This document shows positions 1-8,518 of a stretch of 64,000 bases of DNA, one piece after another. The notes beneath the pieces are model-generated. The model did no database searches. It worked only from the letters and a program-made list of their open reading frames with translations, and was not told where the DNA came from. This DNA is from Chryseobacterium sp. VAUSW3 (GTDB lineage Bacteria; Bacteroidota; Bacteroidia; Flavobacteriales; Weeksellaceae). The first letter of the stretch is position 1, and the number at the start of each line of letters is the position of its first letter. Where the stretch lies: NCBI RefSeq assembly GCF_002205795.1, contig NZ_NIUY01000002.1:124001-188000 (forward strand), given 5' to 3'. A program made the position numbers and the translations under genes.

Positions 1-394
1 GCAGCGATGCAATGATGGAATGGCGTTTTGTCTGTTCAATGACTCCCTGCCGCGCATCTATTAGAATGATGATGAGCTGAGAATTGGAGGCACCTGTAAT
101 CATGTTTCTGGTGTACTGAACATGGCCTGGAGCGTCTGCTATAATAAATTTTCGTTTTGGGGTAGAAAAATAGCGGTAAGCCACGTCAATAGTGATTCCC
201 TGCTCTCTTTCTGCGCGTAGACCATCGGTGAGAATCGCCAGATCGATACCGTCGGCATTTTTGTTTTTAGACTGTTTTTCGAGGGCTTCCAGTTGGTCAA
301 CCAAAATGCTTTTGCTGTCGTAAAGCAGTCTTCCGATTAAGGTGCTTTTTCCGTCATCAACGCTTCCGGCGGTAATAAATCTTAATATATCCAT
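1..394 (-). CDS. cysN: Sulfate adenylyltransferase subunit 1 (CysN), 5' part only
   Basis: This is the N-terminal 131 codons of CysN, the GTPase subunit of ATP sulfurylase, which couples GTP hydrolysis to formation of adenosine 5'-phosphosulfate (APS) from ATP and sulfate. The start ATG lies at 394 and the gene runs off the left edge. The P-loop [15 protein letters not shown] is near residue 10, a switch I-like stretch [14 protein letters not shown] follows, and the G3 motif DAPGHVQY is present, as expected for an EF-Tu-like translation-factor GTPase. It is the third structural gene of the minus-strand operon cysH-cysD-cysN, 54 nt after cysD. A CysC kinase fusion at the C-terminus is possible in this family but cannot be seen here. 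Confidence 0.93.
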   Translation of the reverse strand, partial: MDILRFITAGSVDDGKSTLIGRLLYDSKSILVDQLEALEKQSKNKNADGIDLAILTDGLRAEREQGITIDVAYRYFSTPKRKFIIADAPGHVQYTRNMITGASNSQLIIILIDARQGVIEQTKRHSIIASL

Positions 395-448
395 GTTTAG
401 TATAAGTAATAATTGAGAAAGAACGGTGAGATTTTTTGGCGAATTAAT

Positions 449-1357
449 TTAGAAATAACCGCCTTTTTTTCGGTCTTCCATGGCGGCTTCGGTTACTTTG
501 TCGTCAATTCTTGTTTCGCCACGCTCTGAAATTCTGGAAGCTGTAATCTCGTTTACCACTTCATCCAGCGTTGCTGCATTGCTTTCTACAGCGGCTGTGC
601 AGGTCATGTCGCCAACGGTTCTGTACCGCACTTTTTTATTGGTGATGGTATCATTTTCGTCTATCTGAATGAAATCTGAAACGGCAATTAACTGTCCTTC
701 ATGTTCAATCACATCGCGGTGATGAGCGAAATAAATTGAAGGAAGCTGAATTTTTTCCTTTCTGATGTAATTCCATACATCAAGTTCGGTCCAGTTAGAA
801 ATGGGAAAAACCCTTACATTTTCACCTTTGTGAATTCTTCCGTTATAGATGTTCCACAATTCAGGTCGCTGCAGTTTAGGTTCCCACTGACCGAATTCGT
901 CGCGCACCGAAAAAAACCTTTCTTTGGCTCTGGCTTTTTCTTCATCACGCCGCGCGCCGCCGATACAGGCGTCGAACTTAAATTCTTCAATCGTATCCAG
1001 AAGAGTATGGGTTTGAAGCCAGTTTCGGGAAGCAAATTTACCTTTTGGTTCGGTGAGCTTTTTCTCGCGAATCGTATCTTCAACTTTTCTTACAATAAGT
1101 TCAGCACCGATTTCTTGGGCTAAATGATCGCGATATGCTAATGCTTCCGGGAAATTGTGTCCGGTGTCAATATGAACCAACGGAAAGGGGATTTTCATCG
1201 GTGCAAAGGCTTTTTTAGCAAGATGCACGAGGGTGATTGAATCTTTTCCGCCGCTGAAAAGTAATGCAGGTTTCTCGAACTGTGCCGCTACTTCTCGCAT
1301 GATGAAAATGCTTTCGGCTTCTAACTGTTCCAGATAGTCTAATTTATATTTGCTCAT
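449..1357 (-). CDS. cysD: Sulfate adenylyltransferase subunit 2 (CysD)
   Basis: CysD is the catalytic subunit of the heterodimeric ATP sulfurylase and forms APS from sulfate and ATP together with CysN. The 302-residue protein has the PP-loop SGGKDSITLVHLA near residue 35 and the family block GGARRDEEKARAKER. It ends in the basic DRKKGGYF tail that is characteristic of CysD, and the length is normal for the family. It sits 51 nt after cysH and 54 nt before cysN on the same strand, so the three genes should be one transcript. Nothing is missing. Confidence 0.96.
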   Translation of the reverse strand: MSKYKLDYLEQLEAESIFIMREVAAQFEKPALLFSGGKDSITLVHLAKKAFAPMKIPFPLVHIDTGHNFPEALAYRDHLAQEIGAELIVRKVEDTIREKKLTEPKGKFASRNWLQTHTLLDTIEEFKFDACIGGARRDEEKARAKERFFSVRDEFGQWEPKLQRPELWNIYNGRIHKGENVRVFPISNWTELDVWNYIRKEKIQLPSIYFAHHRDVIEHEGQLIAVSDFIQIDENDTITNKKVRYRTVGDMTCTAAVESNAATLDEVVNEITASRISERGETRIDDKVTEAAMEDRKKGGYF

Positions 1358-1408
1358 AAAATCAACTGTAAAAGTTTGTTGTAAAAATTCTGATAAAAAC
1401 TGAAAGAA

Positions 1409-2101
1409 TTATTTTGAATGCAATCCGCATTCTTTTTGTGATTCTTCCCAATACCACCGGCCGGCTCTCGGGTTTTCACCATCAATAATGGCTCTGGTGC
1501 AGGGTTTGCAACCCACGCTGATAAAACCTTTTTTATGAAGTGGAAGATCCTGAACATTATGGGTTTCAATATAATTTAAAACATCCTGATAAGTCCAGTG
1601 AATAAGCGGATTGAATTTGAACAGCATTTTTTCGGTGTCCCATTCCAGCATTTTCATGTTTTCGCGGTTTTCGGACTGTTCGCTCCGTAAACCCGTGATC
1701 CAAATTTTAGCACCTTCCAAAGCACGGTTCAGGGGTTTTACTTTCCGGATGTAGCAGCATTCTTTCCGGTTTTCTACGGAATGAAAAAATGCATTGATTC
1801 CTTTTTCGTTCACATATTTTTCCACATCCTGCGTGTCGGGAAAATAGACTTCCGTTTTGGTTTTATAGCGGGCATTATTTTGTGAAAGCAGTTCGTAATG
1901 TTCATAAAAAAGCCTTCCGGTATCCAAAGTGAACACTTTAATATTCATCTGATTTCTAAAGATAATGTCGGTAATAACCTGGTCTTCCTGACCTAAAGAA
2001 GTGGAGAAAACTGCGCCTTGAGTAAATTTTTCGGAAATAAAACGCAGGCTTTCTTCGGCGGATAAATTTTCGATGTGCTGAATATCTTCTTGTGAGAGCA
2101 T
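1409..2101 (-). CDS. cysH: APS/PAPS reductase (CysH), iron-sulfur type
   Basis: This enzyme reduces adenylyl sulfate (or its 3'-phospho form) to sulfite with thioredoxin as electron donor. The 230-residue protein shows the paired cysteines C115-C116 in the block CCYIRKVKPL, the pair C198/C201 in GCKPC, and the catalytic Cys225 in the C-terminal KECGLH. Those two cysteine pairs ligate a [4Fe-4S] cluster in plant- and Bacillus-type APS reductases and are absent from the E. coli PAPS reductase, so APS is the likelier substrate. That fits the absence of cysC in the visible part of the operon. It is the first structural gene of the operon, and its promoter overlaps a palindrome that may be the Rrf2 operator. 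Confidence 0.94.
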   Translation of the reverse strand: MLSQEDIQHIENLSAEESLRFISEKFTQGAVFSTSLGQEDQVITDIIFRNQMNIKVFTLDTGRLFYEHYELLSQNNARYKTKTEVYFPDTQDVEKYVNEKGINAFFHSVENRKECCYIRKVKPLNRALEGAKIWITGLRSEQSENRENMKMLEWDTEKMLFKFNPLIHWTYQDVLNYIETHNVQDLPLHKKGFISVGCKPCTRAIIDGENPRAGRWYWEESQKECGLHSK

Positions 2102-2120
2102 ATAATAGTATAAGTTGCCA

Positions 2121-2151
2121 CAAATTTACTTTATAATTATTAACCTACAAA
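2121..2151 (-). promoter_or_regulatory. cysH promoter, Bacteroidetes sigma type
   Basis: Read on the minus strand, TTTG (2148-2151) is followed after 19 nt by TAAATTTG (2121-2128). This matches the Bacteroidetes housekeeping consensus of TTTG, about 19 nt, TAnnTTTG. It lies about 20 nt upstream of the cysH ATG and would drive cysH-cysD-cysN. Confidence 0.65.
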
Positions 2152-2159
2152 ATTGGTAG
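2145..2159. promoter_or_regulatory. Candidate Rrf2-family operator over the cysH promoter
   Basis: CTACAAAATTGGTAG is a 15-bp palindrome with a single mismatched pair. It covers the -33 TTTG of the cysH promoter and lies between the regulator's stop codon and cysH. Binding there would block RNA polymerase. Assigning it to the neighbouring Rrf2 protein is an inference from position and symmetry. Confidence 0.5.
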
Positions 2160-2178
2160 ACTATTAAAGCAAAAAAAG

Positions 2179-2586
2179 CTAATCTTTTAATTCGATAAGC
2201 GTTTTTTTCTCCAGAATAGCCAAAGTAGCATCGCGCACTTCAATTAAAACATCGTGTAGGGCGCAGTGATTTTCATTACAGTTCAGGCAGTTTTCGTAAA
2301 AATTCAGGCTTACACAAGGCAGCATAGCGATCGGTCCGTTGAGCAGACGAATAACTCGGGCTAGAGAAATATCCTGAGGATTTACATTCAGAAAATAACC
2401 GCCACCTTTTCCTTTTTTACTGTCGAGAATTTCGGCTTTTTTTAATTCAAGAAGAATATTTTCGAGAAACTTAAGCGGAATTTTTTTCTTTTCCGAAATT
2501 TCTGAAATCAGAATTGGGCCTTCCTGCTGTTTTTCAACAAGATAAGAAAGCGCCTTCAAAGCGTATTGCGATTTTTTGGATAGCAT
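2179..2586 (-). CDS. Rrf2-family transcriptional regulator
   Basis: This is a 135-residue winged-helix regulator of the Rrf2 family (relatives IscR, CymR, NsrR). The start MLSKKSQYALKALSYLVE and the wing KGKGGGYFLN are typical. Four cysteines (C91, C100, C103, C108) lie in the region where IscR and NsrR bind iron-sulfur clusters, so it may sense iron-sulfur or cysteine status, whereas CymR lacks such cysteines. It stands directly upstream of cysH-cysD-cysN on the same strand with 77 nt between, and that gap holds a promoter and a palindrome. The likely job is to control sulfate assimilation. The effector cannot be told from sequence. A TACTTTTG -10-like element ends five bases before the ATG. 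Confidence 0.88.
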   Translation of the reverse strand: MLSKKSQYALKALSYLVEKQQEGPILISEISEKKKIPLKFLENILLELKKAEILDSKKGKGGGYFLNVNPQDISLARVIRLLNGPIAMLPCVSLNFYENCLNCNENHCALHDVLIEVRDATLAILEKKTLIELKD

Positions 2587-2673
2587 AAAGCAAAAGTAAT
2601 AAAAACCTGAGAGATAAAATTCTGAGGTAAAATTTGAAAAAATAGTTTAAGTTCGCATAAATTTAGTTTCAAC

Positions 2674-3102
2674 ATGTTCAGTAAACACGAGGCGCAGCAG
2701 CTTAAAAAAGATTTTTGGATTGCTTTTGGGAAGAGTTTCCCCAGAAAATGGCTTTTATATGACACTAAAATTAAAGATTTTTCGCTGAAATTTTACGCAG
2801 ACAACAAAAAAGCAGAGGTTTCGATCGATATTGAAATGAAAGATGAACTCTTTCGCAATGCTTATTACGAAAAGATTTGGTCTTTGGAAGAAATGCTGAA
2901 AGAAGAAGTGGGCGACATTCAAAAAGATGAATTTTACACGATGGAGAACGGGAAAGTTATTTCCCGAATTTGGGTAACGAAAGAAAATGTATCCATATTT
3001 AATAAAAATTCCTGGCAGGAAATTTTCGAATTTTTTGTAGAAAAGATGGACGGTTTTGAACGGTTTTATTACGAATACGAAGACTTTATTAAAGATGTTT
3101 AA
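2674..3102 (+). CDS. DUF4268 family protein
   Basis: A 142-residue soluble protein that I recognise as the DUF4268 family, common in Bacteroidetes and of unknown function. It is rich in aromatic and charged residues (for example the stretch around FWIAFGKSF near the start and FERFYYEYEDF near the end). No signal peptide, membrane segment or catalytic motif is visible. The same domain occurs fused to restriction-like nucleases in other proteins, but no catalytic PD-(D/E)xK signature is obvious here. It is transcribed divergently from the rrf2 gene and ends at a bidirectional terminator shared with gldG. Confidence 0.8.
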   Translation: MFSKHEAQQLKKDFWIAFGKSFPRKWLLYDTKIKDFSLKFYADNKKAEVSIDIEMKDELFRNAYYEKIWSLEEMLKEEVGDIQKDEFYTMENGKVISRIWVTKENVSIFNKNSWQEIFEFFVEKMDGFERFYYEYEDFIKDV

Positions 3103-3107
3103 AAGAG

Positions 3108-3138
3108 AAAACGGTTTCAAATCCTGAAACCGTTTTTT
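3108..3138. terminator. Bidirectional terminator, DUF4268 gene / gldG
   Basis: A 12-bp stem AAAACGGTTTCA / TGAAACCGTTTT with a 5-nt loop is flanked by A and T runs. It lies between two convergent genes and can serve both. Confidence 0.85.
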
Positions 3139-3157
3139 ATTGTTTTTAAATGAAAAT

Positions 3158-4813
3158 TTATCCGAATTTCTTTTTTCTGAGCCAGAAGAAAAACCCTCCC
3201 AAAAGACCTATAATTCCAATGGGAATCAGCAGGTTGATCCATTGCCATTTGGATCTTTCTTCGTCAATTCTTTGTCTGTCGAGCAGGCGCGCTTCGATAT
3301 TTCGGTTTCTGAGTTCCATTAAATTGGAGTCATCCAAGAGAAAATCCAGTGCATTCCTCAGAAACTGCTCGTTGCCGTAAGTTTGTTTCGTCAGCAGATC
3401 TTCTCCCAAAGGCAAAGGTTTTCCTTTATAAACCTGGTTTCGACCAATATCACCGTCTGCAACCACGATCATTTTATTTTCACTGCTTTGCGCTCTGAAA
3501 TCGGGATAAGCGTTTCTTTCGCTTCGGGATGCATACGCGGAGGTGAATTTTCCTTCTAAACTTACTGCAAATATTTTAGGTGTAGTAGGTTTGTCGAATT
3601 CGCTTAAAGAATCTGCCCGTACAATTTCACCCAATGCAACATAGTTCGGGACCTGTTTTACATTTGTTCTTTCGCTGGATTCAAAAAGTACGCGGGTTTT
3701 AATGTTTTTTCTTCCTAAAGTATCAATCGAAGTAGGAAATTCAAATTTCACCGGATTGATGTTTTTGGTAATGGGATTTTTGTTTTCGGCAATTCCGAGC
3801 GGGAAATAAGGCCAGAGAAAACTGCTGAACTGTGGATTGCCGGCAACTTCACCGGAAACAATTCGGATGAGTGCAGATTTTTTCATGTCCTTCACCAACC
3901 CCGGATTTATGCGGATTCCGTAGTTGAAAAAGAAATCCGTAAGGTTTGTATCCATCGGATAGGCCATGATTTTTTTCGACTGAAAAAGCGTATCCATCTC
4001 CGCGTTCACGGCATCGATCATCCACAGGGTTTTTCCGCCGTTCATGATATATTGATCGAGGATCACTTTTTCGTTTTCAGTAAAAGTTTTCCTTGGTTTT
4101 GCGATGACCAAGGCGTGCATTTGTTTCAGTTTAGGAACATCGGCTAAAGAAAGCTCGGTTTGGTTTTGGGGAATAATTGGACCCGCGTTGTGACTTTCGA
4201 GCGCCATTTCCATAAAACCTTGAAACTGCTCGGGTCCTAATTCGTCCTGATTGATGAGAATTCCGATATTTTTCTTTTCGTCTTCGGTAATTGCTTTAAT
4301 ATTTGAAGCGAAATTATATTCTAAATTTTCGATCGATTTGCTGAGCTGTTCCGAAGCATCGATTCCGCTTTGGTTAATGATGAGCGGAATTGAACTTCCG
4401 TAGGAGTTGTATTTAAGCGTGGCAAACGGAAACATAACGATTTCGGAGATTTTGCCGTCTTTAATATCCGGAAGAATAGAAGGCTGCATACCCATTGCCG
4501 CAAGCGTATCCTGCGACATTTTGGTTTTAATGGGATCGATAAATTTATAATCGATTTTGGGATTAATTTTTCTGAATTCCTCCAGCATAAATTTGGTCTC
4601 GTTCTGCAACTGACGGAAGCTTGCCGGGAAATCGCCTTCCAGATAAACATCTACTGTTAAAGGTTTTTTTACCGATTCCAGGATTTTTACCGTAGATTCA
4701 GATAAAGTGTAGCGTTTTTCCTGAGTAAGATCGAATCTTTTTGAGAAAACTCCGAAAATCCCAAGAAGCAGTACTAAAACCGTGATGATGTATATGATAT
4801 ATTTTTTGTTCAT
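3158..4813 (-). CDS. gldG: GldG, substrate-binding-like subunit of the Gld ABC transporter
   Basis: GldG is the large periplasm-facing partner of the permease GldF. With the ATPase GldA it forms the Gld ABC transporter associated with gliding motility in Flavobacterium. The 551-residue form has an N-terminal membrane anchor (YIIYIITVLVLLLGIFGVF), a large extracytoplasmic ABC_transp_aux-type region (DLTQEKRYTLSESTVKIL onward) and a C-terminal membrane helix followed by LRKKKFG. I chose the ATG at 4813. A start 57 nt further upstream would add a basic peptide without family resemblance and overlap gldF, whereas this start leaves a 19-nt gap. gldA is not in the window. Non-gliding Chryseobacterium-type species also keep these genes. 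Confidence 0.9.
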   Translation of the reverse strand: MNKKYIIYIITVLVLLLGIFGVFSKRFDLTQEKRYTLSESTVKILESVKKPLTVDVYLEGDFPASFRQLQNETKFMLEEFRKINPKIDYKFIDPIKTKMSQDTLAAMGMQPSILPDIKDGKISEIVMFPFATLKYNSYGSSIPLIINQSGIDASEQLSKSIENLEYNFASNIKAITEDEKKNIGILINQDELGPEQFQGFMEMALESHNAGPIIPQNQTELSLADVPKLKQMHALVIAKPRKTFTENEKVILDQYIMNGGKTLWMIDAVNAEMDTLFQSKKIMAYPMDTNLTDFFFNYGIRINPGLVKDMKKSALIRIVSGEVAGNPQFSSFLWPYFPLGIAENKNPITKNINPVKFEFPTSIDTLGRKNIKTRVLFESSERTNVKQVPNYVALGEIVRADSLSEFDKPTTPKIFAVSLEGKFTSAYASRSERNAYPDFRAQSSENKMIVVADGDIGRNQVYKGKPLPLGEDLLTKQTYGNEQFLRNALDFLLDDSNLMELRNRNIEARLLDRQRIDEERSKWQWINLLIPIGIIGLLGGFFFWLRKKKFG

Positions 4814-4832
4814 TTTTTTTCTAAAAACGCTT

Positions 4833-5561
4833 TTATTTTTTCTTTTCAACAAAAATTTTAGCTGAAACAAGGCAGATCCCGATAACGAAGACGAAATAAA
4901 AAATATCTCTGGTGTCTATCAGGCCTCTTGTAAAGGCCAGAAAATGCTTGTAAAATCCAAGGTTTGAGAGGATATAATCTGTACCTCCCAATAATTTGTA
5001 ACTGGCCAATTGCTCGATCCCGAAATAAAGAATAAAGCACATGAAAACGCCTAACAAATAAGCCATAATTTGGTTTTGAGATAGTGACGAAGCTAAAATT
5101 CCAACTGCGGAAAAGGCTGCAGTAAGAATAATTAAGCCAAAATAACTCCCGAAAGTCGCGCCCAGATCGATGTTTCCGGCAGGTACGCCTAACACATAAA
5201 CGGTATAAAGATAAATGACTGAAGGCAACAGGCAGAGGATCCCAACAAACCAAACTGCAAAAAATTTCCCCAGGATAATCTCGGAAATTTTTACAGGTTG
5301 TGAGAAAAGCCAGTTCAAAGTTCCGGATTGTTGCTCTTCAGCAATCGTTTTCATTGAGATTGCAGGAATTATGAACATCAGCAGCCAGGGTACGAGCACG
5401 AAGTAGCTTTGTAAAGAAGCGGTTCCGATGTCGAAAATATTAGAATCGTTTTCAAAGAAAAACAGGAACAGGGTTCCTATTAAACTGAAAGCGGCGATAA
5501 TGAGCCAGGCACTCCAATTGCCGAAATAACTCCAAAGTTCTTTTTTAAAAATTGCTGTCAT
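4833..5561 (-). CDS. gldF: GldF, permease of the Gld ABC transporter
   Basis: A 242-residue ABC-2 type permease with about six membrane segments (for example WLIIAAFSLIGTLFLFFF and VGILASSLSQNQIMAYLLG). The block EEQQSGTLNWLFSQPVKISEIILGK is the typical intracellular coupling region of ABC-2 permeases. Its place directly before gldG identifies it as GldF. It follows hemJ by 22 nt on the same strand, and hemJ-gldF-gldG probably share the promoter upstream of hemJ. Confidence 0.92.
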   Translation of the reverse strand: MTAIFKKELWSYFGNWSAWLIIAAFSLIGTLFLFFFENDSNIFDIGTASLQSYFVLVPWLLMFIIPAISMKTIAEEQQSGTLNWLFSQPVKISEIILGKFFAVWFVGILCLLPSVIYLYTVYVLGVPAGNIDLGATFGSYFGLIILTAAFSAVGILASSLSQNQIMAYLLGVFMCFILYFGIEQLASYKLLGGTDYILSNLGFYKHFLAFTRGLIDTRDIFYFVFVIGICLVSAKIFVEKKK

Positions 5562-5583
5562 CCTTTTTTGAATGTAAAAAGTA

Positions 5584-6129
5584 TTATTTCTTCGCTTTAT
5601 TAACCAATTTTACGGTAAGCATAATTGCAACCACCAAAACGAAAAATCCGGTGATTAATTGCCACCAGTATTCCAGTACCCAGGATTTCAAAATCACGGT
5701 GAAAACGACAAGGAATAAAATAAACGTCGCAATTTCATTGGCTTGCCGAAGTTTGATATTTTTAATGGGTAAAATATCTCCTTTCAAATTTTTCATCTGG
5801 AGGACTTTTTTCCAACACCAGTAGTGGTAAAATGCAAGTCCGATTAAGAATGTCAGTTTTAGATGAAACCAAGGTGTCTTCATCAATCCAAAATTCAGAT
5901 AAATAAGTGAAAGACCTGTTACCAGCATAATAACACCCGCAGGAACGGTGATGATATTCCATAATCTTCTGGCCATAAAAAGGTACTGTTCGCGGAGAAT
6001 CTCTTTCTTTCCAACCTCAAACTCATCGGTATCTTTATAGTAAACAAACAGCCGCACGAGATAGAAAATCCCTGCAAAATAACTGACCATAAAAATGATG
6101 TGAAAAGCTTTGAGAATATTGTAAAGCAT
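5584..6129 (-). CDS. hemJ: HemJ/CopD-like membrane protein (protoporphyrinogen IX oxidase)
   Basis: A 181-residue protein with four to five membrane segments. The early KAFHIIFMVSYFAGIFYLVRLFVYY, the central RRLWNIITVPAGVIMLVTG and the WFHLKLTF region carry the conserved His and Arg residues of the HemJ (UPF0093) family. HemJ oxidises protoporphyrinogen IX to protoporphyrin IX in heme synthesis in bacteria without HemG or HemY. Annotations often call it CopD family, but the short length and motifs fit HemJ better. Being upstream of gldFG is probably a transcriptional convenience; I see no functional link. Confidence 0.75.
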   Translation of the reverse strand: MLYNILKAFHIIFMVSYFAGIFYLVRLFVYYKDTDEFEVGKKEILREQYLFMARRLWNIITVPAGVIMLVTGLSLIYLNFGLMKTPWFHLKLTFLIGLAFYHYWCWKKVLQMKNLKGDILPIKNIKLRQANEIATFILFLVVFTVILKSWVLEYWWQLITGFFVLVVAIMLTVKLVNKAKK

Positions 6130-6145
6130 CTGAAAAATTTAGCTG

Positions 6146-6175
6146 CAAAGATAACGGATTAAAACGATTACCAAA
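6146..6175 (-). promoter_or_regulatory. Promoter of hemJ-gldF-gldG
   Basis: On the minus strand TTTG (6172-6175), 18 nt, then TATCTTTG (6146-6153) matches the Bacteroidetes consensus closely. It lies about 17 nt upstream of the hemJ start. Confidence 0.65.
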
Positions 6176-6283
6176 AGCCAACAGAACATAAGTGTAAATT
6201 ATTGTGTTAAAATTATTTTTTGTCTATCCTATCTCATTAATTTTTAGTTTTTTTGTATATTAAAATTATATATCCTAATAATT

Positions 6284-8446
6284 ATGAAAAGAATTTTCCA
6301 ATTGTGTTTCAGTTTGGTATTTTTCTCTTTAGGTTTTTCTCAGAATTTAAAACCTATTGCCGAGAAGGTTAAAAATGTGCAAGCTGCAAACAAAACGTTT
6401 GTGAAGTACAACTTGTTTACAGTAGATCCGTCTGCACAAAAACAGGCCATGTACCAATCTGCTGCTGACGGCATTACCGTGATGAAGCTTAATAAAACAG
6501 TGGTGCAAAGAATTAACTCTGAAAGACCTGAAGCAATGGAAATGAGTTTTCCTTTCGAAGGAAAAAACATTACTGTAGAACTGGTGAGAAACAATTTCTT
6601 TACTCACGATTTTAAAATCAATACAGATAAAGGTTATGCAAATTATACTCCGGGTGCCTACTATCACGGGATTGTAAAGGGTGATAATGAGTCTCTCGTG
6701 GCTTTAAGCTTCTTTAATGATGATGTAGTTGGGGTAACTTCGGTTAAAAATATCGGTAACATTGTTATCGGTAAAGCGAAAAACAGTGAAGATTTCGTTT
6801 CCTATAACGATCAGAAGTTGAAAGAAGAAAATCCGTTTACCTGTTCTGCAGATGAACGTCTTGAAAATCAAAAAATGGCCGGTCCTTCTTACAATCCTAA
6901 AACGATGACGGATAAAAAAACCGATAACTGCGTGAGAATTTACTACGAAGCAGGATTCGGTCCTTATTCACTGAATGGATCAAGTGTCTCACAGACTACA
7001 AACTGGGTTACAGCAATGCATAACAATGTTTCTACACTTTATGCAAACGACGGCATTACTGTAGCATTAAGCGAGGTTTTTGTATGGACCACTACCGACC
7101 CTTATACCGGTACACCGTCTGAAATTTTAAATAAGTTCAGAAATGGCCGCCCAACGTTCAACGGGGATATTGCGCAGCTTTTAAGAAATCCTGCGACAAC
7201 AAGTATTGCTTGGGTAAATGCGCTTTGTACCACGTATAAATATTCTTATTCAGGTGTGAACCTGAGTTACCAGAATGTTCCAACTTATTCATGGAATATT
7301 GAAGCGATGACTCACGAAATTGGTCATAATCTGGGTTCACCTCATACACACGCCTGTAGATGGAACGGTAATGATACAGCGATCGATGGCTGTGGTCCGG
7401 CTTCTGGCAATAACGAAGGTTGCGAAGGTCCGCTTCCTACAGGTACAGGAGGAACGATTATGAGTTATTGTCATCTTGTTCCGTCAGTGGGGATTAATTT
7501 TGCTAACGGATTTGGGGAACAGCCTGGTGCACTCATCAGATATACGGTAAATTCTAAAGGATGCTTGGGTACAAACTGTGTAACATCCTGCGCCCTTACG
7601 ATTACAGGCCTTACAGTCTCTAATCTTACGACCAACTCGGTGACTGCAACGATTGTTGATAACACCGGAAGCAGCTGGAAGTATAAGCTGGCGAAAATGG
7701 ATGGAACGGTGATTCAATCCGGAACAACCAATACCAAAGTTTTAAATTTCACCAATCTTGAGCCGGGGATCTATTATAAAATTTCTGTAGGTACAGATTG
7801 TTCAGGACCTCAGGCGTTTTCTTTCGAGCAGTTAATACTAACTGATGCTAACTGGTGTTCGGGAGTACTGTTTACAGATCCGGGTGGTGCAAATGCGAAT
7901 TATGGGGATAACCAAACAATCATTAAAACTTTCTATCCGACAAATCCATCAGATAAGGTTAAAATTACATTTACAGAATTCGATTTGGAAACTGGATATG
8001 ACTTTATGAATATTTACAACGGACCAAACACGGGTTCTCCACGATTCACTGGTGCAACTCAGATTACGGGCAACACCATTCCTGGACCGTTCCAATCCAC
8101 GCATGCAAGCGGAGCAATTACAGTAAGATTTATTTCTGACGCCGGTGCTACCGGAACAGGTTGGAGTGCCACACTGGATTGTGTTAATGTTTTAGCGACC
8201 GGAGAAGTTTCTGCTACAGACGGGGTAAGTATTGCCCAAACTTCTGTTAAAGGAATCTTCACTGTAAAAGCTAAGGACAAAATAGAGTCTTATTCTGTCT
8301 TTGATGCCTCTGGAAAACTGGTAAAAACTTCAGGGAAACTAAATGCAGGCGAAGAGAAAATCGATCTTTCAGCCAGCCCGAAGGGTGGTTATGTGATCAG
8401 CGTTAAAACGTCGAAAGAAACAGTAACCAAGAAAGTAATCAGATAA
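6284..8446 (+). CDS. Secreted reprolysin-like (M12B) metalloprotease with CUB-like and T9SS sorting domains
   Basis: A 720-residue exported zinc endopeptidase. A signal peptide (about 20 residues, ending GFSQ) is followed by a propeptide of about 190 residues. The catalytic domain has the zinc motif HEIGHNLGSPHTH (H344, E345, H348, H354) and a Met-turn at TIMSYCH. A fibronectin-like stretch (ITGLTVSNLTTNSVTATI) comes next, then a CUB-like domain with paired cysteines (about residues 525-636). The end carries a type A T9SS C-terminal sorting domain (ESYSVFDASGKLVKTSG to VTKKVIR). Known family members are exported across the outer membrane by the type IX system, and a degradative role is inferred. 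It is a single-gene unit closed by a strong terminator. Confidence 0.92.
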   Translation: MKRIFQLCFSLVFFSLGFSQNLKPIAEKVKNVQAANKTFVKYNLFTVDPSAQKQAMYQSAADGITVMKLNKTVVQRINSERPEAMEMSFPFEGKNITVELVRNNFFTHDFKINTDKGYANYTPGAYYHGIVKGDNESLVALSFFNDDVVGVTSVKNIGNIVIGKAKNSEDFVSYNDQKLKEENPFTCSADERLENQKMAGPSYNPKTMTDKKTDNCVRIYYEAGFGPYSLNGSSVSQTTNWVTAMHNNVSTLYANDGITVALSEVFVWTTTDPYTGTPSEILNKFRNGRPTFNGDIAQLLRNPATTSIAWVNALCTTYKYSYSGVNLSYQNVPTYSWNIEAMTHEIGHNLGSPHTHACRWNGNDTAIDGCGPASGNNEGCEGPLPTGTGGTIMSYCHLVPSVGINFANGFGEQPGALIRYTVNSKGCLGTNCVTSCALTITGLTVSNLTTNSVTATIVDNTGSSWKYKLAKMDGTVIQSGTTNTKVLNFTNLEPGIYYKISVGTDCSGPQAFSFEQLILTDANWCSGVLFTDPGGANANYGDNQTIIKTFYPTNPSDKVKITFTEFDLETGYDFMNIYNGPNTGSPRFTGATQITGNTIPGPFQSTHASGAITVRFISDAGATGTGWSATLDCVNVLATGEVSATDGVSIAQTSVKGIFTVKAKDKIESYSVFDASGKLVKTSGKLNAGEEKIDLSASPKGGYVISVKTSKETVTKKVIR

Positions 8447-8465
8447 TTACATAGTATAATGATAT

Positions 8466-8496
8466 AAATAGCCGGCTGCAAAAGCCGGCTATTTTT
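8466..8496. terminator. Bidirectional terminator after the M12B protease gene
   Basis: The 12-bp GC-rich stem AAATAGCCGGCT / AGCCGGCTATTT with a 5-nt loop is followed by T on the plus strand. It separates two convergent genes. Confidence 0.9.
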
Positions 8497-8518
8497 GTAT
8501 CATCAAGATTCGGAATCT

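Noticed and set aside
4811-4870. Upstream start of gldG at 4870
   Set aside because: The extra 19 residues overlap gldF and lack similarity; the ATG at 4813 begins the membrane anchor.
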